From: Streptomyces sp. SA15
Lineage (GTDB): Bacteria; Actinomycetota; Actinomycetes; Streptomycetales; Streptomycetaceae
NCBI RefSeq assembly: GCF_002291145.1
Contig: NZ_NTGE01000093.1
Location: 186,001-250,000, forward strand
Length of the DNA stretch: 64,000 nucleotides
Direction: 5' to 3'
The notes beneath the pieces are model-generated. The model was given only the letters and a program-made list of their open reading frames with translations. It was not told the DNA's origin and searched no databases. Position numbers and translations under genes: made by a program. Shown in pieces: positions 41,901-50,628 of this stretch; the first letter of the stretch is position 1; every line of letters starts with the position of its first letter.

Positions 41901-41928
41901 TGTCATGACCGAAAGTCTCATGTCATGA
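41901..41928. promoter_or_regulatory. Paired TGTCATGA direct repeats upstream of gmaS
   Basis: TGTCATGA occurs at 41901-41908 and 41921-41928, exactly 20 bp apart (two helical turns), 30 to 60 bases from the gmaS start. Each copy contains the palindrome TCATGA. Suits a regulator binding cooperatively on one face of the DNA; the XRE-cupin protein is a candidate. The remaining gap to the Wadjet start (41872-42082, 211 bases) shows no other clear site. Confidence 0.45.
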
Positions 41929-42082
41929 AACGCATGGGGTGTGTCCCCTTCGTTGCTGCCCTGTAAACCAGGGCGCCTGGATCTGGTGGTGTGGTCGAAG
42001 GCGCCGACGGCAGCTCACACGAACTGACGGTGGGCGTGACCGCGGCGCTGGTGCTGTCCCTGGTGTCCTCCTGGAGGGCGGG

Positions 42083-43735
42083 ATGAATCCGCTGTTCCCG
42101 GACTCGCCCCTGAATGTCTGTGCCGCCCTCTACGGTGGAGATCCGGATGCCGCCGAGGCGGTGGGGAAGGGGACGACAGGCGTGCGCAGGGTTCCACCGG
42201 AGATGTTCCGGTTCACGACGGTGGAGAGGTCCGATCTGTATGGGGCGGTGCTGGACGCCTTCGGTGTGGCCGGCGAGCACCTGGAGACGGCGCTGGGGCT
42301 CGACGCGGTGCGCGAGCGGCTGCGAGGAGTGGGCTGGGCGGCGGCGGTCGAGGATGAGGAACTGCATGAGGCGCTCAGGCGACTCGTGCAGTGGGAGCTC
42401 CTGGACGTGGTGCACAACCACGCGGAGAACTACCACACGGCCGAGGAGTACGAGCGGCGCAATCTGCAGTACTCACTGACCCGCCGGGGCGAGGCCGCTC
42501 TCGCCGGAGTGCGGCACGCGCTTGAGGTTCTCGCCTCCACGGGGGCGCTGCAGACGGCCGTGCTGGAGGCGATCGCCGACCGGCTGGACGAGCTGTGCCT
42601 GCTGTCCGGCGAACCCGCCTCGGCCGATCGCCGGATCTTCAGCACACTGCGGGAGCTGGAGGGACACCTGGAGGCCCTGGTGGAGAACACCAAGGCGTTC
42701 AACGGCGAACTGCAGCGGCTCCTGCGCGCCGAGGGCGCGGATCTGGAAGTGTTCCGCGAGGTCAAGGCCGCCACCGTCGCGTATCTGCAGGAATTCCTGG
42801 TCAACCTCGACCGGCGCGGGCAGACGGTCGCCGCCGCCGTGGCCCGGGTGGAGGAGCGGGGGACCGCCGTGCTGCGCGAGCGAGCCCTGCGCGGGGCCGA
42901 GCTACCGCCGGTGGCCGGTGAGGATCCCGCGGCCGGCTGGCTGGAGAGCAGGCGGGCGCGCTGGGCGGGCCTGCGGGCGTGGTTCCTGCCGGACGACGGG
43001 GCGCGGCCCCGGATCGAGCAGCTGCACGACATCGCCCGGCGGGCCATCGTCTCGCTCCTGCAGGTCCTGGAGCGGATCAACGAGTCACGGCGCCGCTCCT
43101 CCAGCGCCGTGCAGGACTTCCGGGAACTGGCCCGCTGGTTCGCGGCGGCCCCCGCGGAAGAGGACCTGCACCGGCTGTGGTCGGCGGCCTTCGGCCTCGG
43201 CCCGGCGCGCCACGCTCACCTCGCCCACCCCGACCCGGAGTTGATCCCGTCGTCTCATTCCTGGTCCGAGGCCCCGCCGGTAGCGGTGTCGGCGCTGCTG
43301 CGGACCAGCGGACGGACGGAGCGCTTCACGCGCACGGGCAAGGTGCGGGACGTCGCGGCAATCAGGGCGGAGCGCTCCGCGCGGGCCCGCGCGGAGCGAG
43401 CGGAACTCGCGCGCGCCTGGCAGGTGCTGGAGACGCACCGTCCCATGCGTCTGTCCTCCTTCGGCGCGTTGGATCCCGCTGTGTTCGACCGCCTGCTCGA
43501 CCTACTGGGCCGGGCCCTGGCCGCACGGCCGGACGCGGGCGGCCTGCGGCGCGCCACGACGGGAGACGGCCGGGTGGAGATCGCGCTGGCGCCGCCTCCC
43601 GACGAGCGCACCGCCGTACTGCACACCGCGAAGGGTTCACTGGCCGGACCGGACTACGTCGTCCACATCACGGCGGCGGGCGGAGCGAGCGCCTTCCCGG
43701 CCTTCCGCGCCGCGCAGCAGGAGGCGGCGGGATGA
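42083..43735 (+). CDS. jetA: Wadjet type II JetA (DUF2397/TIGR02677 family)
   Basis: 550 residues. The block EMFRFTTVERSDLYGAVLDAFGVAGEHLETALGLDAVRERL and the QYSLTRRGEAALAGVRHALEVL segment match the DUF2397 family, a kleisin-like subunit with winged-helix ends and long helical middle. Wadjet complexes cleave closed circular plasmid DNA after loop extrusion. Chosen ATG has GGAGGGCGGG upstream. Gene order and overlaps with the next three genes are the canonical jetABCD set. Confidence 0.9.
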   Translation: MNPLFPDSPLNVCAALYGGDPDAAEAVGKGTTGVRRVPPEMFRFTTVERSDLYGAVLDAFGVAGEHLETALGLDAVRERLRGVGWAAAVEDEELHEALRRLVQWELLDVVHNHAENYHTAEEYERRNLQYSLTRRGEAALAGVRHALEVLASTGALQTAVLEAIADRLDELCLLSGEPASADRRIFSTLRELEGHLEALVENTKAFNGELQRLLRAEGADLEVFREVKAATVAYLQEFLVNLDRRGQTVAAAVARVEERGTAVLRERALRGAELPPVAGEDPAAGWLESRRARWAGLRAWFLPDDGARPRIEQLHDIARRAIVSLLQVLERINESRRRSSSAVQDFRELARWFAAAPAEEDLHRLWSAAFGLGPARHAHLAHPDPELIPSSHSWSEAPPVAVSALLRTSGRTERFTRTGKVRDVAAIRAERSARARAERAELARAWQVLETHRPMRLSSFGALDPAVFDRLLDLLGRALAARPDAGGLRRATTGDGRVEIALAPPPDERTAVLHTAKGSLAGPDYVVHITAAGGASAFPAFRAAQQEAAG

Positions 43736-45078
43736 GCACACTCGCCAACCAACTGGCCGCCGCAGAACGGGAGGAGGTCGCCCGCGCCATCCGGCTCCTC
43801 CTGGCCCGCCCCCTACTCACCGAGGCCGCCGATCCGGTCGGCTTCGAACTCGTACGACGCCGTCGCGAGCCGCTGGCCCAGTGGTTCGACTACACATGCG
43901 GCTGGAGCCTGGTCGTGGAGCCCCGCCGCGGTTACGCCCGCCTCACCAAGGTCCGCGCTAACCCGGACGGCTCCCGCCCGGCGCGCAGGGCGCGTTCCGG
44001 CCGAGCCCCGTTCGACCGCCGGCGTTACGTGCTGCTGTGCGTGACCGCGGCCGAGTTGCTGTCGATGCCGATGACGACCATCGGCATGCTCGCCGACCGT
44101 GTCGTGCAGGCCACGGCGGCCGACCGGGCGCTGACCGTGTTCGACCCGGTCCACCGCCCGGAGCGGATGGCGTTCGTCGACGTCCTGAAGCTGCTGGAGT
44201 CGTACGACGTGCTGCGTTCGGTGGACGGGACGACCGACGCGTACGTCGAGTCCGCGGAGGCAAAGGTCCTTTACCGCGTGGACACCACGCTGCTGATGCG
44301 GTTGCCCGCCGCGCCCGTCGGTGCCTCCCGGATCGCCGTGCCCCCGGACGAGGTGCCCCCGCGGTTCGAGGAACTCCTCACGGGTCTTGTGCGGGAGCGC
44401 CGCTACGGCGGCGTGGTCGTCGACGGTACGGCGGACGAGGCGCACAGCGAGACCGCCGCCACGGATGCACAACGCAACCTGAGGCTGCGCCACTCGGTGC
44501 TGCGCCGCCTTCTCGACGACCCCGTGCTGTACCGGACGGACCTCGCCGAGGACGAGCTGGCGTACGTCACCTCCCTGACCGGACGACAGATCCTGCGCCG
44601 CTCGGTCGAGCAGGCCGGCTTCCTCCTGGAGGAACGAGCCGAGGGTTTCCTGCTCGTGGACCCGGAGGGGACCGCCACCGATGTCCGCTTCCCCGACGAC
44701 ACGTCCACTGCCCGGGTTGCCGCGCTGCTGCTTCTGGAGCCACTCTGCGCCGCGCCTGCCGGAATGCTGCCCGAACAGCTCACCGAGGCCGGAGCGGATC
44801 TGCTGCGCCGCTTCCCGCGCTGGGCCAAGGCGTATCAGTCCGAGGACGGCGCGGCCCGGCTGTCCGACGACGCCGTACGCGTACTGCGTGATGTCGGCCT
44901 CGCCCGCAGGGCCGGGGGTCGTGTCGTCGCCTGCCCGGCTGCGTACCGCTACCGCCTGACGGAGACGACGAGTTCGGATCCGGGAGACAGGCCCGGACCG
45001 GAACGGGACGCGAGCCCGCGTGAAACGGCAGGCACCACGGCTTCCGGGGGCGTTGTCGCAGAAGGAGATCAGCAGTGA
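43732..45078 (+). CDS. jetB: Wadjet type II JetB (DUF2398/TIGR02678 family)
   Basis: 448 residues; ATG overlaps the jetA stop (ATGA). The N-terminus EEVARAIRLLLARPLLTEAADPVGFELVRRRREPLAQWFDYTCGWSLVVEPRRGYARLTKV is characteristic of DUF2398, and winged-helix segments follow (YVLLCVTAAELLS, LLLLEPLCAAPAGMLPEQLTEAGADLLRRF). It corresponds to the KITE/MukE-like subunit of the SMC complex. A charged, non-conserved tail of about 40 residues ends the protein. Confidence 0.9.
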   Translation: MSTLANQLAAAEREEVARAIRLLLARPLLTEAADPVGFELVRRRREPLAQWFDYTCGWSLVVEPRRGYARLTKVRANPDGSRPARRARSGRAPFDRRRYVLLCVTAAELLSMPMTTIGMLADRVVQATAADRALTVFDPVHRPERMAFVDVLKLLESYDVLRSVDGTTDAYVESAEAKVLYRVDTTLLMRLPAAPVGASRIAVPPDEVPPRFEELLTGLVRERRYGGVVVDGTADEAHSETAATDAQRNLRLRHSVLRRLLDDPVLYRTDLAEDELAYVTSLTGRQILRRSVEQAGFLLEERAEGFLLVDPEGTATDVRFPDDTSTARVAALLLLEPLCAAPAGMLPEQLTEAGADLLRRFPRWAKAYQSEDGAARLSDDAVRVLRDVGLARRAGGRVVACPAAYRYRLTETTSSDPGDRPGPERDASPRETAGTTASGGVVAEGDQQ

Positions 45079-48000
45079 GCGTGACAGAGCTTCCCCTGCC
45101 GCGGAGGCCGGAGCCCACCGAGTCGGCCGGGGCACCGGCAACAGTGGCGGGCGCCGCCCGCAGCCGCTGGCAGCCGCACCGCGCGGGCATCCTCAACGTC
45201 TGGCGCTACTACGACGAGACCTTCACCTTCCACCAGGGCCGCCTGCTGCTGCGCGGCCAGAACGGTTCGGGCAAGTCCAAGGCCCTTGAGCTTCTGCTGC
45301 CCTTCCTCTTCGACGCGAGCCTCCGCCCCAACCGCCTGTCCACGTTCGGCGGTTCGGAACGCACCATGCACTGGAACCTGCTGGGCGAAGGCGCCTCCGG
45401 CAAGACCCGCGTCGGGTACGTGTGGATGGAGTTCCGCCGCGTCGGCGACGACGGCACCGAGCGGTGGTTCGGCTGCGGGGCGCGCCTGCAGGCGAGCGTG
45501 CACACCAGCGGGGTGCACGCCGACTACTTCACCACCGGCTCCAGGATCGCCCACCCCGACGGTGTGCTCTTCGTCAACGAGGCGGGACAGCCACTGACCC
45601 GAGCCGCCCTTGCGGAAGCCCTCCGCGACCGCGGCGACGTGCACGCCTCGGCCACCGACTACCGCACGGCCGTACGACGTGAACTCTTCGCCGGCATGGC
45701 GGAGCAGCGTTACGAGTCGCTGCTGTCCGCCCTGCTTCAGCTGCGCCAGCCCAAACTGTCCGAACGGCTCGACCCGTCCCTGCTCTCCACCCTGCTGTCC
45801 CGCGCCCTGCCCCCATTGGGCGAGGGAGAGATCGCCGAACTCGCCGAGGGCTTCGAGCGGCTGGACCGCCAGCGTGAACATCTCAAGAGGCTCGACGACG
45901 AGGTGACGGCGGCCGAGACCGTCGCATCCCGGCAGCGCGCCTACGCGCGACGGGTCCTGCGTGCCGGCTCCGCCGCGCTGATCTCGGCGACCACCGAGAT
46001 GGACAACCTCACCCGCGTCGCCCGCCAGAGCGCCGAGGAGCTTGAACAGGCACTGGCGCAACGCCAGTCCACCCAGGCCCGGCGCGAGGAACAGGAGCTG
46101 CGCGCGCACGCCCTGGAGGAGACCGTCGAGGGTCTGCGTGAGAGTGACGCGTACAAGCACGGTGAGGAACTCGACCGGCTCCGCCGCCGCACGGAAGACA
46201 TGGCGGCCGCCGCCGGGCGGCAGCGCGCCACTGCCCAGGCCACTCAGGCCCGCGCGGAGGGGGACCAGGCACACGCCGAGGAGGTCGCAGGGCGGGCCCG
46301 CGCACTCGACGAGCACGCCCGCGAAGCCGCCGAGGAAGCACGCCGGTCGGCACGGGCAGCGGGCATGGAGTCCATCCATCACGAGGTCAGGACAATCCTC
46401 GACGCGGATCCTGCAGTGCCCCTCCCTGACGGCATGGGGCGTGAGGTGGGGGGACGTCGGCCCGAGGGCCCCGGCCTCACACGCACGGTGGACGAGAACG
46501 GGGCCCGACAAGCCCGTCGGCTGCTGCGCGGCGCGGTCACCGCCCGACGGCAGCAGGTCGCCCTCATCGCCGAGGCGATCGACGAGCACGATCGTGCGGT
46601 ACGCGATCGGGGCGCCGCCGAGGACCTGCTGGACGAGGCCCGTACCCGACTCGCGGAGGCGATCGCCCGGCGGGACGAGGCGTCCGGAGCCTGGGACGAC
46701 GCCCTTGCCGCACAGGCGGAACGGCTGCTCGCCTGGGCCGAAGGCTGCACGGAACTACGCATCCCCGATCCCGGGGAACTGGTGGCCAGAGCTGCGACCG
46801 CGGCTGAGGTGACGGCCCTGGTCGAAGTCGCCGCGCGCCGGCCGGCACACGAGATCGGCACGGCGGAGGCCACCGCCCGAGCCACACGCCAGGGCCTGCG
46901 GGACGAGCGGAGCCGACTAGAGGAGGAGGTACGACGGCTCAGCGGCGAGACCGACCTCCCGCCTCCGCCCCCGCCCACCCGCACCACCGTCCGCACGGCG
47001 ACGGCGGGAGCACCCCTGTGGCGGCTGGTCGCCTTCCGCGAAGGTGTCCCGCTCCCCGTGCAGGCCGCGGTGGAGGCGGCACTGGAGGCGTCGGGCCTAC
47101 TGGATGCCTGGGTCAGCCCCTACGACGGGATTACGCTGCCGGGTCACGACACCCGCGCCGAGGCGGCCCTGGCCGTGACATCCCCGGGGCCCAGTCTGCT
47201 GGAGGTGCTGAGGCCCGACGAGGACATCCCCGTCCCGGCCGACACCGTGACCCGCATCCTCGCCGGTGTCGCGTACGGCACAACGCTGCCCGGCGGTCAC
47301 CCCGCCGCCGTCTCCGCCGACGGTGCCTGGCGTCTCGCACTCGCCACCGGGACCTGGAGCAAGCCGGAACCGGCCCACATCGGCGCCCTCGCGCGACAGC
47401 GGGCCCGGCAGCGCAGGATCGGTGAACTGACCGAGCTCATCAGCGAGATGAACGCCGGCCTCGCCGCGCTCGACGACCAGCTGCGCGGCCTCGACGCACG
47501 CCGCGCCCGGCTGGACGCCGACCGCGCCGCCCGCCCCGACCACCGGGAACTCGACGCCCGTCGGCGTGACTGGGACCGAGCCGAGGAGAAGGTGGCTGCC
47601 CGGGACGACGCCGTGCGCGACGCCGCAGGGCATCTGGCGCGGTGCGAGAGCGAGGCGGCGGGCGCTCTGCGCACGCTCAGCCGCCGGGCCGCGGAACACG
47701 GACTGCCCACCGACCGCGACCGGTTGCGCGAACTCTCCGCCGACGTCGACAGGTTCCGGGACACCGCCGACAGCTGGGTGGACGCCCGCTTCACCGCGAC
47801 CGCCGCTGCCGACAGGGCCCAGCAGATGGCAGCGCAGGCAGACCGTTCGCGCCGGGCCGCCGAGGAACAGGCCGAGGACGCGGCAGCCGCCGCAGCGGAG
47901 GCGGCGGGTCTGAAGGCGCGCCTGGAGGCGGTGGAGGCCACCGTCGGCGAGGACTACCGACAGATCGTCGCACGCGTCGCCGAGGCGCGCGCCGAACTGC

Positions 48001-49232
48001 GACGCTGCCGTGAGGAGGCCGGCCGGGCAGCCGATCTCCTGCTGCGCCTGGAAGGGCGTATCGGAGGACTGCGGGCCACCAGTGGTCAGGACGCCGAACG
48101 ACGGGAGCAGGCCGTCGCGACCCGGGACGGTGCGGCGCACCGGTTCCGGCACCTGTGCTTGATCGGGCTGGCCGAGGACGCCGGCATCACACCGGAACTC
48201 GACGCCGGGGACGGCACCAAGGCCACCCTGGAGGCGGCCCGCGCCATCGCGGCGAAGTGGCCCGGTATCCCGCACGCCCCACGCAACCTGGGCGACGCCG
48301 CGACCCGCCTCTCCGAAGCGGTCCACGAGGCCCGCCAGCACCTCGGCGCCCGTGCCGACCTGGACCTCGAACCAGATGACGACATCCAACTCTTCATCGC
48401 CACCCTGGACGGCGTACGCGTGGGGGCGACGGGCCTGCTCACCGCGCTCACCCAGGAGCGGGACCGCAGCCGTGACGACATCACCACCGCGGAGCGGCGC
48501 CTCTTCGACCAGATCCTCACCGGAGACATCCGCCGCCACCTCGCGGCACGCATCCGTCAGGCCGGCGAACTCGTCGACCGCATGAACGGGCACCTGGAGC
48601 AGGTCCGTACCGCCTCCAACGTCGCCGTCCAACTCGTCTGGGACGTCCGTCCGGATCTTCCGGACAGCACCCGCACCGCCCGCCAGCTGCTGCTCAAGGA
48701 CCCCGGCCGGGTCACCGAGACCGACCGGGAGGCCCTGCACGCCTTCTTCCGCGCCCGTATCGAGGAGGCCAAGGGCAGCGACACGGCCGCGAGCTGGGAG
48801 GAACAGCTCGGCGAGGTACTCGACTACACCGCCTGGCATCGCTTCACCGTCCGCCTCGACCGGGCGAACGGGACCGGATGGCAGCCGCTGACCAAGAAGC
48901 TGCACGGTGCCCTCTCCGGCGGAGAGAAGGCCATCGCACTGCACCTGCCGCTGTTCGCCGCCGTCGCCGCCCACTATGAGGCCGTGCCGTCGGCACCCCG
49001 GCCGATCCTGCTGGACGAGGTCTTCGTCGGCGTCGACGCCGTCAACCGCGGACAGGTCTTCGCCCTGCTCACCGCACTCGACCTGGACCTCATGGTCACC
49101 TCGGACCACGAGTGGTGCACCTACGGTGAACTGCCCGGCATCGCCGTCCACCAACTCCTCACCGACGGGGACGACGACGCGGTCACCAGCGCCCGCTTCG
49201 TCTGGAACGGCACCGACCTGGAGGCGGGATGA
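45075..49232 (+). CDS. jetC: Wadjet type II JetC, SMC/MukB-like ATPase (TIGR02680)
   Basis: 1385 residues, GTGA overlap with jetB. Walker A GQNGSGKS at residues 61-68, two long coiled coils (roughly 255-600 and 770-1130) rich in EAR and RAA heptads around a hinge-like centre, ABC signature LSGGEKAIALHLPLF near residue 1280 and Walker B RPILLDEVFVGVDAVNRGQVF near 1311. This is a full-length SMC-type motor with all catalytic motifs intact, so the system should be active. Length agrees with the family. Confidence 0.93.
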   Translation: MSVTELPLPRRPEPTESAGAPATVAGAARSRWQPHRAGILNVWRYYDETFTFHQGRLLLRGQNGSGKSKALELLLPFLFDASLRPNRLSTFGGSERTMHWNLLGEGASGKTRVGYVWMEFRRVGDDGTERWFGCGARLQASVHTSGVHADYFTTGSRIAHPDGVLFVNEAGQPLTRAALAEALRDRGDVHASATDYRTAVRRELFAGMAEQRYESLLSALLQLRQPKLSERLDPSLLSTLLSRALPPLGEGEIAELAEGFERLDRQREHLKRLDDEVTAAETVASRQRAYARRVLRAGSAALISATTEMDNLTRVARQSAEELEQALAQRQSTQARREEQELRAHALEETVEGLRESDAYKHGEELDRLRRRTEDMAAAAGRQRATAQATQARAEGDQAHAEEVAGRARALDEHAREAAEEARRSARAAGMESIHHEVRTILDADPAVPLPDGMGREVGGRRPEGPGLTRTVDENGARQARRLLRGAVTARRQQVALIAEAIDEHDRAVRDRGAAEDLLDEARTRLAEAIARRDEASGAWDDALAAQAERLLAWAEGCTELRIPDPGELVARAATAAEVTALVEVAARRPAHEIGTAEATARATRQGLRDERSRLEEEVRRLSGETDLPPPPPPTRTTVRTATAGAPLWRLVAFREGVPLPVQAAVEAALEASGLLDAWVSPYDGITLPGHDTRAEAALAVTSPGPSLLEVLRPDEDIPVPADTVTRILAGVAYGTTLPGGHPAAVSADGAWRLALATGTWSKPEPAHIGALARQRARQRRIGELTELISEMNAGLAALDDQLRGLDARRARLDADRAARPDHRELDARRRDWDRAEEKVAARDDAVRDAAGHLARCESEAAGALRTLSRRAAEHGLPTDRDRLRELSADVDRFRDTADSWVDARFTATAAADRAQQMAAQADRSRRAAEEQAEDAAAAAAEAAGLKARLEAVEATVGEDYRQIVARVAEARAELRRCREEAGRAADLLLRLEGRIGGLRATSGQDAERREQAVATRDGAAHRFRHLCLIGLAEDAGITPELDAGDGTKATLEAARAIAAKWPGIPHAPRNLGDAATRLSEAVHEARQHLGARADLDLEPDDDIQLFIATLDGVRVGATGLLTALTQERDRSRDDITTAERRLFDQILTGDIRRHLAARIRQAGELVDRMNGHLEQVRTASNVAVQLVWDVRPDLPDSTRTARQLLLKDPGRVTETDREALHAFFRARIEEAKGSDTAASWEEQLGEVLDYTAWHRFTVRLDRANGTGWQPLTKKLHGALSGGEKAIALHLPLFAAVAAHYEAVPSAPRPILLDEVFVGVDAVNRGQVFALLTALDLDLMVTSDHEWCTYGELPGIAVHQLLTDGDDDAVTSARFVWNGTDLEAG

Positions 49233-50539
49233 CACACCTGGAACCAGCCCCGGGCGAACGCACCCTGCGCCGCCCTGAACTCCGCCCGCTCTGGCACACG
49301 GTCCACAGCCGCCTGTCCTCCGGCCGCCCCGTCACACGGGTGCGTCTCGGACCGCTCGACGAAGCCCAGCGCGAGGCCCTCGCCGACCTCCTCGGCCTCG
49401 ACCGTCTGCCGGACGCTCGCCCCTGCGTCCCCCTGGCCCGCCTGGAAGAGGCCGTCACCGAACTGTCCGGCCGTACGGTGCGCGAAACCGTCACCGAACT
49501 CGTCGGCCCCCTCGGCGACCGCGCGGGCGAACGGCGCCGCCAAGCAGGCGACCGCGCCGAGCTGTGGACCTGGCTGGACGGCCACGACACCGTGCGAGCG
49601 CAGCCGGCGCTCTCCGACTGGGCCGCCTCCTGCCGAGCCGCCGGCCTGATCGGCGCCTCACCGGAACGCACCCGATCCCTGCTCACAGACGCGCTCACGG
49701 TGCTCGCGGAGCTGCCCGCCCAAGCCGAGCCACTGCCCGTCTTCGCCGCCCGAGTCCTGAACGGTCACTCGCACGCACTCGACGACGGCACCCCCCTGTC
49801 CACCCTCGTCCTGCGTGCCCTGGCGACCCTTTACGACACCGTCCCGCCGCAGTCCGCGGCGGACCGGCGTGCCCTGTGGACTCGCGCGGGTGTCGCCGAC
49901 GACGACCTGTCCGCCACCGTTCTCGTCGGTGGACTGCGCCCGGCCGGCGACGGCCCGCTCGCCCGTGTGGCCCGCGTCTGTGCCGAGGCCGGTCAGGCCG
50001 CCAGCCTGACCCTCGCCCAACTGCGGGCCCCGGGCGAGTTCACCCTCGCCGCCGACCCCGCACCCGTCGTTCACGCCGTGGAGAACCCCAGCATCCTGGC
50101 TCTCGCCGTACGCCGCTTCGGCCAGGACTGTCCGCCGCTCGTGTGCCCATCCGGCTGGCCCAACAGCGCGGCCATCCACTTCCTCCGCCTCCTCGCGGAC
50201 CAGGGCGCCACCCTCCGCTACCACGGCGACTTCGACGGCGAAGGCATCCGCATCGCCGCGTACCTCCTGGACAAGACGCCGGCCCGCCCCTGGCGCATGA
50301 CGGCGGCGGACTACCGCGCCGCGGTCGCCCGCACCCCGCACGGCCCTCAGCCCGGCCGCCTCACCGAGGCACCCTGGGACCCCGAACTGATCCGCGCCAT
50401 GACCGAACACGGCACCGCCGTTGTCGAGGAACTGGTGGCCGATGTGCTGTTGGCAGACCTGGCTGAGCAGTGTGAGCGCAGTCCGATGCCGGCGCAGGGG
50501 TGTGTTCGGCGTGAGCCGTTGCCAACCATCGCAAAGTGA
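49229..50539 (+). CDS. jetD: Wadjet type II JetD, Toprim nuclease (DUF2399/TIGR02679)
   Basis: 436 residues, ATGA overlap with jetC. C-terminal Toprim domain with the metal-binding glutamate E285 in VHAVENPSILALAVRRFG and DxDxEG at residues 334-339 in YHGDFDGEGIRIAAYLL; N-terminal WHR/DUF segment precedes. JetD is the topoisomerase VI A-like nuclease that cuts the extruded plasmid. All key residues are present. The last 20 residues look less conserved, perhaps from a different C-terminus in this lineage. Confidence 0.92.
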   Translation: MTHLEPAPGERTLRRPELRPLWHTVHSRLSSGRPVTRVRLGPLDEAQREALADLLGLDRLPDARPCVPLARLEEAVTELSGRTVRETVTELVGPLGDRAGERRRQAGDRAELWTWLDGHDTVRAQPALSDWAASCRAAGLIGASPERTRSLLTDALTVLAELPAQAEPLPVFAARVLNGHSHALDDGTPLSTLVLRALATLYDTVPPQSAADRRALWTRAGVADDDLSATVLVGGLRPAGDGPLARVARVCAEAGQAASLTLAQLRAPGEFTLAADPAPVVHAVENPSILALAVRRFGQDCPPLVCPSGWPNSAAIHFLRLLADQGATLRYHGDFDGEGIRIAAYLLDKTPARPWRMTAADYRAAVARTPHGPQPGRLTEAPWDPELIRAMTEHGTAVVEELVADVLLADLAEQCERSPMPAQGCVRREPLPTIAK

Positions 50540-50628
50540 CGAAAGTGCCGCCGGAATGCCATGCGCAGACATATTCTGCCGGAATAACCGCACGCCGGCT
50601 GGGCGGCCTGTAGTGCGGCGGAGGTGTC

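Noticed and set aside
42979..43731. Upstream extension of the jetB frame through jetA
   Set aside because: The frame is open but arginine- and glycine-rich; jetA is clearly the coding frame there and ATG 43732 has the canonical overlap.
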